Source of the DNA: Alphaproteobacteria bacterium
Lineage (GTDB): Bacteria; Pseudomonadota; Alphaproteobacteria; Sphingomonadales; Sphingomonadaceae
Assembly: GCA_005882415.1 (NCBI GenBank)
Contig: VBAE01000216.1
Coordinates: 5,104 to 23,279, forward strand
Direction of reading: 5' to 3'
DNA: 18,176 nt
Shown here: positions 1 through 7,914 of the stretch, one piece after another
Position numbering within the stretch: position 1 is the first letter of the stretch
How the letters are laid out: every line of letters begins with the position of its first letter
Notes under the pieces: generated by a model
Seen by the model: only the letters and a program-made list of their open reading frames with translations
The model's database searches: none
What the model was told of the DNA's origin: nothing
Position numbers and translations under genes: made by a program

Positions 1-1017
1 ATCTGCCGCCAGATCCTCCACGCCCGGCCGAAGAAGCTCGTCCTCCTCGATCATAGCGAGTTCGCGCTCTACGCCATCGAGCAGCAGCTCCTCGAAGCAC
101 GCGAGAAGCTCGACGAGCGCGACCGCCCACAGCTCACCGCCATCGTCGGATCGATGCTGAACGAGAATCTGGTGCGCGACCTGATCCGCAACCACGACGT
201 CGACACCATCTACCACGCCGCCGCCTACAAGCATGTGCCGCTGCTCGAGAATAATGAGGTTGTCGGCGTCGAGAACAATGTCGTCGGCACCATCGTCCTC
301 GCCCGGGCCGCTTTCGACGCGCAGCTTACCCGCTTCACGATGATCTCGACCGACAAGGCGGTGCGCCCGAAGAGCGTGATGGGGGCGAGCAAGCGGGTCG
401 CCGAGCTGGTCATCCAGGCGCTCGCCGACAGGCCGGAATGCCGCACCCGCTTCGGCATCGTCCGCTTCGGCAACGTCCTCGATTCCTCGGGTTCGGTGGT
501 TCAGCGCTTCCGTAAGCAGATCGCCGAAGGGGGGCCGGTGACGGTCACCCACAAGGAGATCACCCGCTTCTTCATGTCGATCCCCGAGGCGACCCAGCTC
601 GTCCTCCAGGCGAGCGCGATGGCGCGGCACGGCGAAGTGTTCGTGCTCGACATGGGCGAGCCGGTGAAGATCGCCGACCTCGCCCGCAACATGATCACGC
701 TTTCCGGCATGACGGTGCGCGACGAGAATAATGTGCATGGCGACATCGGAATCGAGTTCGTCGGCCTTCGCCCGGGCGAGAAGCTCTATGAAGAGCTGTT
801 CGTCGGCGAGGAGACGCTCCAGACCACCCATCCGCGGATCAAGATGGCCAAGGAGCGCTTCCTGCCGATGGAGCAGCTGAAGCGGCATCTGACCGAACTC
901 CAGGCGGCGGTGGCGAGCAGCGATCCCTCCCTCGTCCGCGCCAAGCTCGGCGAGCTCATCGCGCCGGACGAAGGCGCGCTCGAGACGGTCGAGCTCGAGA
1001 TCGTGGCCCGCACCTGA
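1..1017 (+). CDS. NDP-sugar 4,6-dehydratase, FlaA1/CapD/PglF/WbpM type (5' end cut off by window)
   Basis: The reading frame is open from base 1, so the gene starts upstream of the window; the ATG at 154 is internal. The visible 338 residues cover most of a short-chain dehydrogenase domain, beginning just past where the Gly-rich NAD(P)-binding loop would lie. Family marks are YHAAAYKHVPLLE (about residues 71-83), STDKAVRP (116-123) and MGASKR (127-132), where Met replaces the usual SDR Tyr as in PglF/WbpM/FlaA1. GLRPGEKLYEEL lies near the C-terminus. Known family members remove water from UDP-GlcNAc or similar substrates to give 4-keto-6-deoxy sugars, the first step to amino-deoxy sugars. Whether this is a short soluble enzyme or a long membrane-anchored one cannot be decided, because the N-terminus is missing. 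The next gene follows after 14 nt, which suggests an operon. Family very likely; exact sugar unknown. Confidence 0.93.
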   Translation: MCRQILHARPKKLVLLDHSEFALYAIEQQLLEAREKLDERDRPQLTAIVGSMLNENLVRDLIRNHDVDTIYHAAAYKHVPLLENNEVVGVENNVVGTIVLARAAFDAQLTRFTMISTDKAVRPKSVMGASKRVAELVIQALADRPECRTRFGIVRFGNVLDSSGSVVQRFRKQIAEGGPVTVTHKEITRFFMSIPEATQLVLQASAMARHGEVFVLDMGEPVKIADLARNMITLSGMTVRDENNVHGDIGIEFVGLRPGEKLYEELFVGEETLQTTHPRIKMAKERFLPMEQLKRHLTELQAAVASSDPSLVRAKLGELIAPDEGALETVELEIVART

Positions 1018-1031
1018 GCGGGGCAAAGGGG

Positions 1032-2660
1032 ATGCCGGCCGCTGCGGCCCCGCTGAAGGTCGCGGTCCTCGCCGACGGCGGCCGCCTCCCGCGCTTCGCC
1101 TGCGACGCCATCCGGGGGATCGAGGGCTGCGAAGGGATCACCCTTTTCTCCTGCACCAACACGCGCACCCGCAAGCGGTTGGTGAAGCATGCCGGCTATT
1201 ATGCGCTGAACCTCCTCAGCGTTCGCAACGCTCAGACGCGGGCGCTGCCGGCGGTGGAGTGCGGCAAGCGGATCGACGAGGAAGTGGAATTCGAGTCGCT
1301 CTACGACGGGGCGTGGCAGCGGCTTCCGGAGGCGGTGGTGGGGCGGCTTAGCGGGTTCGACGTAGTTCTGAAGATCGGCATGGGGCTGATGCGGGTGCCG
1401 GGCGCGGACGTGCTGCCGGTGCCGATCCTGTCCTACCATCATGGCGACCCGGACCGGTACCGGGGGCGGCCGGCTGGCTTCTGGGAGATCGTCGAGGGGA
1501 CTCCGGTGATGGGCCAGATGGTCCAGGCGATCGGCGACAAGCTCGATGCCGGGCGGGTGGTCGCCTACGCCGAGACCAAGGTCTACCCCTGGTCCTTCCG
1601 CAAGACGCTGGTCGAATCGTTCGCCCATTCGCCGCTGATCCTCAACGCCGCGATCCGTAACGCGCTGTCGGGCGCGGACCTCGGCAAGCCGTGCAAGGGC
1701 AGGAACTACCGGCTGCCGTCCAATCTCACGGTAGCCGCCTTCGTGCTGCGCATGGCGGCGCGCTTCCTCCGCCGCCTGCTCTACGGCGCGCTGGTCGAGA
1801 AGAAGTGGAAGGTCTCGCTCGCAGACGCTTCCGGGCCAGCGGAGGCGCTGTTCGACGGCCGCTCCTTTCCCCCACGCTCCGGCTGGCGGACTCTGGAGGA
1901 AGCGAAGAATTACGTCTTCTACGCCGACCCCTTTTTCAGCGCCGATCCGCCCGGGCTTCTGGTCGAGGCGCTGAGCCGGGAAGGGATCGGCGAGATCGTA
2001 CTGGTGGGCGACGAAGGTCACCGCCGAGTCTCCAACTGGCCCGGCCACCTCTCCTACCCGGCGACGGTGGAGGTGGACGGGCGCCAGCTCCTCCTCCCCG
2101 AAATGGCCGCGACGTCCGCACCCATTCTCTTCACGCTGGAGAGCGGAGCGATGGTGCCGGTCGGCCCGCTGCCCCTCGCTAAGGAAGCGCGGATCGCCGA
2201 TCCGACGATCGTCAAGCACCAGGGTCGCGTCTATCTGTTCGGGACGCTTCCCGAGGTCGGGAACAACGTCCTCCACCTCTGGTCCGCCGACAGCATGGCG
2301 GGTCCCTTCGTCCTCCACCCGCAAAGCCCGGTGCGGATCTCGCCGGCGGGTTCGCGGATGGCGGGGCAGATCCTGCACGCGGAGGCCGGCCTCCTCCTCC
2401 GGCTCGGCCAGGATTTCCGGATGGATTATGGCGACGGCATCTTCGCCTTCGCGATCGAGGAGATGAGCGCCTCGGCCTATCGCGAGCGCGAGATCGGCGA
2501 GCTTCGCTTCTCGGGCGTGCGGGGGCCGCACACGCTCAACGTCCGCGGCGGCGAACTCTTGTTCGACTGGTATGTCGACAGCGTCTCGCCGGCCGCCGGG
2601 CTTCGCCGGCTGTTCGGACGGCTGAGGCGCCGTCAGGCGGCGCGCGCCTCGAGCGAATAG
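1032..2660 (+). CDS. Formyltransferase-like domain fused to GINT1/GH43-like beta-propeller domain
   Basis: 542 residues in two parts. Residues about 8-215 look like the N-terminal domain of Fmt-type formyltransferases: a hydrophobic start LKVAVLADGG, then SYHHGDPDRYRG (134-145) matching the family's NxHxSLLPxxRG, and KLDAGRVV (170-177) carrying the usual catalytic Asp (D172). His is kept (H136) but the catalytic Asn position is Ser134. Residues about 255-525 resemble the five-bladed propeller domain (GINT1_N, GH43-like) of sugar-transferring proteins: FYADPFF (296-302), HLSYP (339-343), DPTIVKHQGRVYLFG (390-404), LHLWSADSMAGPF (414-426) and GPHTLN (498-503). Sugar N-formyltransferases move a formyl group from N10-formyl-tetrahydrofolate to an amino sugar, which fits the dehydratase just upstream. 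A purine run AAAGGGG ends right at the ATG, an unusually short spacing, but the domain begins at residue 8, so the start is probably correct. The 3' end overlaps the convergent aminotransferase by 28 nt. Confidence 0.82.
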   Translation: MPAAAAPLKVAVLADGGRLPRFACDAIRGIEGCEGITLFSCTNTRTRKRLVKHAGYYALNLLSVRNAQTRALPAVECGKRIDEEVEFESLYDGAWQRLPEAVVGRLSGFDVVLKIGMGLMRVPGADVLPVPILSYHHGDPDRYRGRPAGFWEIVEGTPVMGQMVQAIGDKLDAGRVVAYAETKVYPWSFRKTLVESFAHSPLILNAAIRNALSGADLGKPCKGRNYRLPSNLTVAAFVLRMAARFLRRLLYGALVEKKWKVSLADASGPAEALFDGRSFPPRSGWRTLEEAKNYVFYADPFFSADPPGLLVEALSREGIGEIVLVGDEGHRRVSNWPGHLSYPATVEVDGRQLLLPEMAATSAPILFTLESGAMVPVGPLPLAKEARIADPTIVKHQGRVYLFGTLPEVGNNVLHLWSADSMAGPFVLHPQSPVRISPAGSRMAGQILHAEAGLLLRLGQDFRMDYGDGIFAFAIEEMSASAYREREIGELRFSGVRGPHTLNVRGGELLFDWYVDSVSPAAGLRRLFGRLRRRQAARASSE

Positions 2661-3714
2661 AGGGTTTCGAGCACGCGGCTCTGGTCCGCCTCGCTGAGGT
2701 AGGGCCCCATCGGCAGGCTGAACACGCGCGCGCTGGCGTCCTCGGAGACCGGGAAGTCGCCTTCCTTGAGGCCGAGGTCGATGAGCGCGGTCTGCATGCC
2801 TTCATGATCCGCGTCCGCTCCGCGCCGCTCTCGGCGAGCACCGAATATTGCGCCCAGCTGCTGACATAGCCTTCGGGCACGTGCGGGCCGGTCAGCCAAT
2901 TGGGGAGCTGGTTGGTGTAGCGCTGCGCGACCTGCTGGCGCTTCTCCATCTCGTCCGGAAAGGCTTCGAGCTTCTCGATCAGGATCGCGGCCTGGAGCGT
3001 GTCGAGGCGGCTGTTGGTGCCGATCCGGACGTTATCGTATTTGTCGCCGCCCTTGCCGTGGACGCGGAGCGAGCGAAGCCGCTCGGCGACGCCTTCATGA
3101 TTGGTGAAGATGGCGCCGCCGTCGCCGTAGCAGCCGAGCGGCTTGGCCGGGAAGAAGCTGGTCGTCGCGACGGTCCCGAAGGAGCCCGCGCGCCGCCCCC
3201 TGATCTCGCCGCCGAAGCCCTGGGCGGCGTCCTCGACCAGATCGAGCTTGTACTTCTCGCACAGCGCTTCGATTGCGTCATAGTCGGCGGGGAGGCCGAA
3301 CAGGTCGACCGTCATCACCGCCTTGGGGAGGAATTTGCGCTCCTGCTCGGTGCGCAGGATCGCCTGCTCCAGCGAGGCCGGGTCGATGTTGAAGGTGCGC
3401 GGATCGATGTCGGCGAAGACCGGGCGGGCGCCGGCGAGCGCGATCGCCTCGGCGGTGGCGAAGAAGGTGAAGGGGGTGGTGAACACCGCGTCGCCGGGGC
3501 CGATGCCGAGCGCCTTCAGCGCAAGCACCAGGGCGTCGGTGCCGTTGGCGCAGGTGATCGTGTGCTCGACGCCGCAGTAGGCCGACAGCGCAGCCTCGAA
3601 CTCCTTCACCTCGGGGCCCATGATGTAGCCGCCATGGTCGAGCACCTGGTGAATGCGCGCGTCGATCCGGTCGCGCAGGGTGTCGTACTGGGCTTTCAAG
3701 TCGATGAACTGCAT
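2633..3714 (-). pseudogene. DegT/DnrJ/EryC1 (WbpE/PglE-like) PLP sugar aminotransferase, frame lost by an apparent internal deletion
   Basis: The start MQFIDLKAQYD at 3714 has a GGAG Shine-Dalgarno sequence about 6 nt upstream. The N-terminal ~290 residues are a clear sugar aminotransferase: HGGYIMGPEVKEFE, CANGTDALVLALKALG, VEDAAQGFGGEI, the PLP-lysine motif SFFPAKPLGCYGDGGAIF, and IGTNSRLDTLQAAIL. The frame then breaks near 2797-2802. RTRIMKA is followed in another frame by MQTALIDLGLKEGDFPVSED and the normal C-terminus LPMGPYLSEADQ, ending at 2633. Relatives carry about 17 residues here, including the H/YYPxPLH signature, so roughly 52 nt seem to be missing. Without correction the frame would run to 2536 as a 392-residue protein with an unrelated tail. 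Such enzymes aminate C4 or C3 of keto sugars made by dehydratases like the one at the window start. Either a real pseudogene or an assembly error. Confidence 0.85.
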
Positions 3715-3828
3715 CTCTGCTCCGGGTGCGCGGCTGAAAAGGTTCGGGTTTGTTACACAAGGGAGGCGCGGCGGGAAAGTGCGGGGGCGGGTGACGCGGG
3801 CGGCTCTTAGCTGATATAGGCGCCCCCC
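3715..3828. promoter_or_regulatory. Divergent intergenic region between aminotransferase and asparagine-synthase-like gene
   Basis: This 114-nt gap separates two divergent genes and must hold both start signals. Toward the + gene there is a weak pair GTGACG (3791-3796) and TATAGG (3815-3820) with 18 nt between. It would start transcription almost on the ATG at 3829, and no Shine-Dalgarno sequence precedes that ATG (the bases are a C run), so a leaderless mRNA is possible. Toward the - gene only the GGAG ribosome site is clear; a convincing promoter was not found. Confidence 0.3.
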
Positions 3829-5802
3829 ATGTGCGGCATCGCCGGTTTCATCGATCTCGCTGGCGCAAGGTCCAGCGGCCAGAACGACGCGCTGGCGCGT
3901 GCGATGGGCGAGGCCGTGCGCCATCGCGGGCCGGACGCCGGCGGCGTGTGGAGCGACCCGGAAGCCGGGGTGTGGCTGGTCCACCGCCGGCTTGCGATCA
4001 TCGACCTTACCGAAGCCGGCGCCCAGCCGATGGCGAGCCCGGACGGCCGCTCGTGGATCGTCTACAACGGCGAGGCTTACAATGCCGCCGATTTGAGGCC
4101 CGAGCTCGAAGCGGCGGGCTACCGATTCAAGGGCCATAGCGACACCGAGGTCCTGCTCTACGGCTGCCTCCACTGGGGCGTCGAGAAGACCGTCCAGCGC
4201 CTCATCGGCATGTTCGCCTTCGCCTGGTGGGACGGCGAGGAGCGCACGCTGACCCTGGTCCGCGACAGGCTCGGCAAGAAGCCGCTCTACTGGTCGAAAG
4301 CGGGCGGAAGCTTCGTCTTCGCCAGCGAGATGAGCCCGATGATGCTCCACCCGGACGTGCCGCGGAGCATCGACCGCTCGTCCGTCGCCGAATATCTGCG
4401 CACCCTCTACGTCCCCGCGCCGCATTCGATCTTCGAGGGCGTCAACAAATTGATGCCGGGCGGAATGCTCCGCTTCGACCCCCGCACGGGGGAGGTCCGC
4501 GAGGGGACTTACTGGAGCGTCTTGGAGTCCGCCGAACGCGCCTTCGCCGATCCGTTCCGCGGCTCGCCCGAGGAGGCGGTCGACGAGGCGGAGGCGCTGA
4601 TCGGGGACGCGACGCAAATCCGCAAGGTCTCCGACGTGCCTCTGGGCGCCTTCCTGTCCGGCGGCATCGATTCGTCGGTGGTGGTGGCGATGATGCAGGC
4701 GGGCGGGGGCGCGCGGACCCGCACCTTCTCGATCGGCTATGGCGAGGCCGATTATGACGAGGCCGAGCACGCGCGCGAGATCGCGGCCCATCTCGGCACC
4801 GACCATGTCGAATTCCGTTTGGGCGCGTCGGAAGCGCTGGACGTCATCCCGTCGCTTCCGCGGATGTTCGACGAGCCTTTCGCCGACGTCTCGCAAATCC
4901 CGACCTACCTCGTCTCCAAGCTCGCCCGCGACCATGTCACGGTGGCGCTGAGCGGCGACGGCGGCGACGAGGTGTTCGCCGGCTACAACCGCCACGTCGC
5001 TGCCGGCGGCCTTCTCCGGCGCCTCTCCGGCCTGCCGCGCCCGGCCCGCTCGGCGCTCGCCAAGGCGATGACCGCACTCCCGCCGGACCGCTGGCAGTCC
5101 TTGCTCTCGCCGATCCCGTCGCGCTTCCGCCCGCGCGCGGTGGGCGAGAAGATTCACAAGCTCGCGCCTTTGCTCAGCCTCGACGAGCGCGAGCAATATC
5201 GCCGGGTGGTGAGCCAGTGGGAGGACCCGGCGGCGGTGGTCGTCGGCGGGTCCGAGCGGCCCGGGCCGATGGAGGACGAGGGATTGCGCGCCCGCTTCCC
5301 GGACGCCGTGGCCTACATGCGCTATCTCGACCTAGTCACTTATCTGCCCGGGGACATCCTGACCAAGGTCGACCGCGCCTCGATGGCGGTGAGCCTGGAG
5401 GCGCGGGCGCCTCTGCTGGACCATCGCCTGGTCGAGTTCAGCTTCCGGGTCCCGTCCGCGATTCACCTCCGCAATGGCGAGGGCAAGTGGATCCTCCGCC
5501 GGGTGCTGGAGCGGCACGTCCCCCGCGCCTTGTTCGAGCGGCCCAAGATGGGCTTCGGAGTCCCCGTCGGCGAGTGGCTTCGTGGGCCCTTGCGCGATTG
5601 GGCGGAGAGCAATCTCAGCGAGGCGCGGCTGCGCGACACCGGGCTCCTCCGCCCGGGCCCGATCCGCGCTTTGTGGCAGCGTCACCTCTCGGGCGAGGTC
5701 AACGCGCAATACCGGATCTGGCCGGTGCTGATGCTGATGAGCTGGCTCGAGGCGCAGCAGGCCGAGGCCGCTCCGCCTCAGCCGCTCAGGGCCGCTTCCT
5801 GA
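3829..5802 (+). CDS. asnB: Asparagine synthase (glutamine-hydrolysing)-like amidotransferase
   Basis: 657 residues, a normal length for the AsnB family. The N-terminal class II glutaminase domain (about 1-215) begins MCGIAGF, so Cys2 becomes the nucleophile after Met removal; RHRGPDAGG (31-39), RRLAIIDL and YNGEAYN (79-85) follow. The synthetase domain has the ATP-binding PP-loop SGGIDSS (277-283) and SGDGGDEVFAGYNRH (375-389). The reaction moves ammonia from glutamine to an ATP-activated carboxylate. In polysaccharide loci such proteins are often thought to amidate sugar acids or aminoacyl groups rather than make free asparagine; the neighbours here favour that, but it is inference. The start is fixed by the need for Cys2, although no Shine-Dalgarno sequence is visible. 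Its 3' end overlaps the convergent methyltransferase gene by 17 nt. The symbol gives family only. Confidence 0.93.
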   Translation: MCGIAGFIDLAGARSSGQNDALARAMGEAVRHRGPDAGGVWSDPEAGVWLVHRRLAIIDLTEAGAQPMASPDGRSWIVYNGEAYNAADLRPELEAAGYRFKGHSDTEVLLYGCLHWGVEKTVQRLIGMFAFAWWDGEERTLTLVRDRLGKKPLYWSKAGGSFVFASEMSPMMLHPDVPRSIDRSSVAEYLRTLYVPAPHSIFEGVNKLMPGGMLRFDPRTGEVREGTYWSVLESAERAFADPFRGSPEEAVDEAEALIGDATQIRKVSDVPLGAFLSGGIDSSVVVAMMQAGGGARTRTFSIGYGEADYDEAEHAREIAAHLGTDHVEFRLGASEALDVIPSLPRMFDEPFADVSQIPTYLVSKLARDHVTVALSGDGGDEVFAGYNRHVAAGGLLRRLSGLPRPARSALAKAMTALPPDRWQSLLSPIPSRFRPRAVGEKIHKLAPLLSLDEREQYRRVVSQWEDPAAVVVGGSERPGPMEDEGLRARFPDAVAYMRYLDLVTYLPGDILTKVDRASMAVSLEARAPLLDHRLVEFSFRVPSAIHLRNGEGKWILRRVLERHVPRALFERPKMGFGVPVGEWLRGPLRDWAESNLSEARLRDTGLLRPGPIRALWQRHLSGEVNAQYRIWPVLMLMSWLEAQQAEAAPPQPLRAAS

Positions 5803-6598
5803 ACGCCATCACCCGCATGTCGGTGCAGCGTCCGACATAATTGAGGAACACCTCCGGCCGGTAGATTTCGCGGAACAGGAGATAATCCTCCTCGATCACC
5901 GCGTCGAAGCCGCGCTCCTCCATGATCGCCTTGATCTTCGGCCATTCGATATGGTCGTCCGGCCAGACATGGATGTCGCCCTCATTGGTGTGTTTCGGGT
6001 CGAAGATCCGCCGCACCTTGTGGACGTAGTTGGAAGGTTTGAGGAACTTCTTCCAGTCGAACTTCTCGACCTCCGACTTGAAGCGGCCGTAGACCGGGTC
6101 GTTCCCCGCCCAGTATCCCTCGTTCTGCTCGTGATCGAGATAGACCACGCCGCCCGGCCGGCAGACCCGCGCCATCTCCCGAACCGCGCCGAGATAGTCG
6201 GGGACGTGGTGAAGCACCGAGTAAGTGGCGACGATGTCGAAGCTGTCGTCCTCGACGTTCGACAGGTCGGCGCCGTTCATCAGCAGCGTCGACAGCCGGT
6301 CGGCGGGGAAACGGCCGGAGACCAGCTCGAGGAAATGCTTCGACACGTCGGCCGCGACCACGTCGCAGCCCAAGGCCAGCAGGTGCCGCGAGAGGTTGCC
6401 GCTGCCGCAGCCGAAATCGAGCGCCTTGAGCGGCTTGTTGCCGGTCGTCACCGCATCCAGGGCGCTGGACAGCGAGGCGGCGAGCCGCTCCTGCTCGATC
6501 GGATTGAAGATCTCGCCATGATGCGTGTCGTACTTCCGGGCCACCTTGTCGTGGACCTCGATATTCCGCGCGATCAGTTCCTGGTCGGTCGTCTGCAT
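5786..6598 (-). CDS. Class I SAM-dependent methyltransferase
   Basis: 270 residues starting MQTTDQELIA, with TTGGAG about 5 nt before the ATG. The SAM-binding motif I is ALDFGCGSGNLS (59-70), followed by an acidic strand end VVAADVS (80-86), DSFDIVATYSVLHHVPD (118-134) and a motif like post-I/III CRPGGVVYLDHE (146-157). These identify a Rossmann-fold methyltransferase of the Methyltransf_11/UbiE-like group. The C-terminal half (DHIEWPKIKAIMEERGFD, EIYRPEVFLNYVGRCTDMRV) is what distinguishes it, and I do not recognise a named subfamily. It is the last gene of a three-gene - strand operon after two glycosyltransferases, 14 nt from its neighbour, so methylation of a glycan residue or lipid-linked intermediate is likely. 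Its substrate cannot be read from sequence. Confidence 0.9.
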   Translation of the reverse strand: MQTTDQELIARNIEVHDKVARKYDTHHGEIFNPIEQERLAASLSSALDAVTTGNKPLKALDFGCGSGNLSRHLLALGCDVVAADVSKHFLELVSGRFPADRLSTLLMNGADLSNVEDDSFDIVATYSVLHHVPDYLGAVREMARVCRPGGVVYLDHEQNEGYWAGNDPVYGRFKSEVEKFDWKKFLKPSNYVHKVRRIFDPKHTNEGDIHVWPDDHIEWPKIKAIMEERGFDAVIEEDYLLFREIYRPEVFLNYVGRCTDMRVMAFRKRP

Positions 6599-6612
6599 AT
6601 CGTCTCCAATCC

Positions 6613-7905
6613 TCAGGCTTGCGGCTGCGGCTCGGCCTGCCGCGCCTCCGCCGGGTCCTGACGCTGCGCCGGCGCCTCGAGCCCCAAGAGCGACCCGTAC
6701 AGCTGCCGGTCCATCGCCGCGATCCGCTCCCGGTCGGCGAGGACCAAAGCGTGGGCCCGGATCGCCGCCGAGAAGCGCCTGGCGAGCGCCGCATCGCCGA
6801 TCAGCTGCGCCGCCCTTTCGCCCATCGCCTGATGGTCGCGGAACGGAACGACGAAGCCGCTCACTCCGTCCTCGATGAACTCGGTCTGCCAGTCGCGGTC
6901 GTAGGCGACGATCGCCGACGCTGCGAGCCCGCATTCGATCAGCGCCATGCCGGTGAGCGGCGACAAAGTGATGCTGTGCGGGGTGAGGCGGCTCAAATCG
7001 CGCTGGGTGACGTGGCCGGCGAAGAAGATCTTGCCCTTCATGCCCAGCTCCTCGACCAGGGCCTCGAGCTGGGGCCGCATGGCGCCCGTCCCGGCGAGGA
7101 TTCCGATCGCTTCCGGATGCTTGCCGATCGCCACCGCCATCGCCCTGATCGCGTCGTCGGGATGCTTGAGCGCGATCTGGCGGCCGATGAACAGCATCAT
7201 CGGGCGCCCGGTCGGGATTCCGAACTTCTCCAGCACCGGCTCGGGCGGCGGGCGGGTGGCCGGGTCGTCGAGATGCCATTGCTCGACATAGCGCGCGTTG
7301 GTGCTGATCCCCGTCGGGCAGGTGGCGCCGTTGATAATGCCCCAATCGAGATTGTTCTGGTTGCCGCCGGTGACGAGGTCGGCGCGCTTCAGCACGAAGC
7401 GGCCGACCAGCTGCTCCAGCCAGCGGAAGGGCAGCAGCCGCGGCATCGCGAGCGCGCCTGTAGCGTGGTAGAGCTCGTCATAATTGGCGTAGATTCTAAG
7501 TGCGAGCTTGCGCCCCGTCATCCGCCTCAGGATCATCCCCAATATGCCGCCATAATAGGGGTCGGTGGAGATGATCAGGCTGATATCGTTGTCGCGGATC
7601 ACCTTGGCGAGGGTGCGGACCAGCTTCGCCTGCGAGTAGAGGAAATTGAGCGGCAGCAGGAAGCGCGGCAGGTTCAATTCCTCCGCGACGCCCTCGATCA
7701 CCACCTGCTTGTCCGAGAAGCGGATGAAGTCGATCTTCCGCCCCTTCTTGCCGACCACGTCGGCGATCGGGTGGCAGCCCCAGACGCGCTTGAACAGGCC
7801 GCCCGAATGGCGGGCGTGGAAGAAATGCTCGTGCCCCCGCTCCCAGACCAGGGAGGTCAAATAGGCGGTGTCGATATAGAGGATGGAAGGCTGATCTTCG
7901 TCCAT
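6613..7905 (-). CDS. Glycosyltransferase, GT4-like (GT-B fold)
   Basis: 430 residues beginning MDEDQPSILYIDTAYLTS, without an N-terminal signal. The C-terminal nucleotide-sugar half shows GRPMMLFIGRQIALKHPDDAI, GILAGTGAMRPQLE, KIFFAGHVTQRDLSRL and the site region SPLTGMALIECGLAASAIVAYD, then DGVSGFVVPFRD. This layout is that of GT4-type retaining transferases. In the ExxxxxxxE signature the second Glu is present (ALIECGL), but the first is replaced by Pro within SPLTGM, so the protein may belong to a divergent subgroup. It would act in the cytoplasm, adding one sugar to a lipid-linked oligosaccharide. It lies 9 nt after the upstream glycosyltransferase and 14 nt before the methyltransferase. 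The C-terminal tail (APAQRQDPAEARQAEPQPQA) looks disordered. Donor and acceptor are unknown. Confidence 0.88.
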   Translation of the reverse strand: MDEDQPSILYIDTAYLTSLVWERGHEHFFHARHSGGLFKRVWGCHPIADVVGKKGRKIDFIRFSDKQVVIEGVAEELNLPRFLLPLNFLYSQAKLVRTLAKVIRDNDISLIISTDPYYGGILGMILRRMTGRKLALRIYANYDELYHATGALAMPRLLPFRWLEQLVGRFVLKRADLVTGGNQNNLDWGIINGATCPTGISTNARYVEQWHLDDPATRPPPEPVLEKFGIPTGRPMMLFIGRQIALKHPDDAIRAMAVAIGKHPEAIGILAGTGAMRPQLEALVEELGMKGKIFFAGHVTQRDLSRLTPHSITLSPLTGMALIECGLAASAIVAYDRDWQTEFIEDGVSGFVVPFRDHQAMGERAAQLIGDAALARRFSAAIRAHALVLADRERIAAMDRQLYGSLLGLEAPAQRQDPAEARQAEPQPQA

Positions 7906-7914
7906 GGGTCTCGT

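Noticed and set aside
154..156. ATG at 154 as the start of the dehydratase
   Set aside because: The same frame is open to base 1 and encodes conserved SDR sequence (CRQIL, KKLVLLDHSE), so the gene starts before the window.
786..2531. 581-codon - strand open frame opposite the dehydratase and formyltransferase genes
   Set aside because: Shadow frame; both + strand genes have conserved motifs throughout the same span.
2536..5196. Very long - strand open frame (886 codons) across the AsnB gene and aminotransferase
   Set aside because: Only the part from 3714 down to about 2800 shows protein similarity; the rest is a shadow frame of the high-GC AsnB gene with Arg/Ala-rich low-complexity translation.
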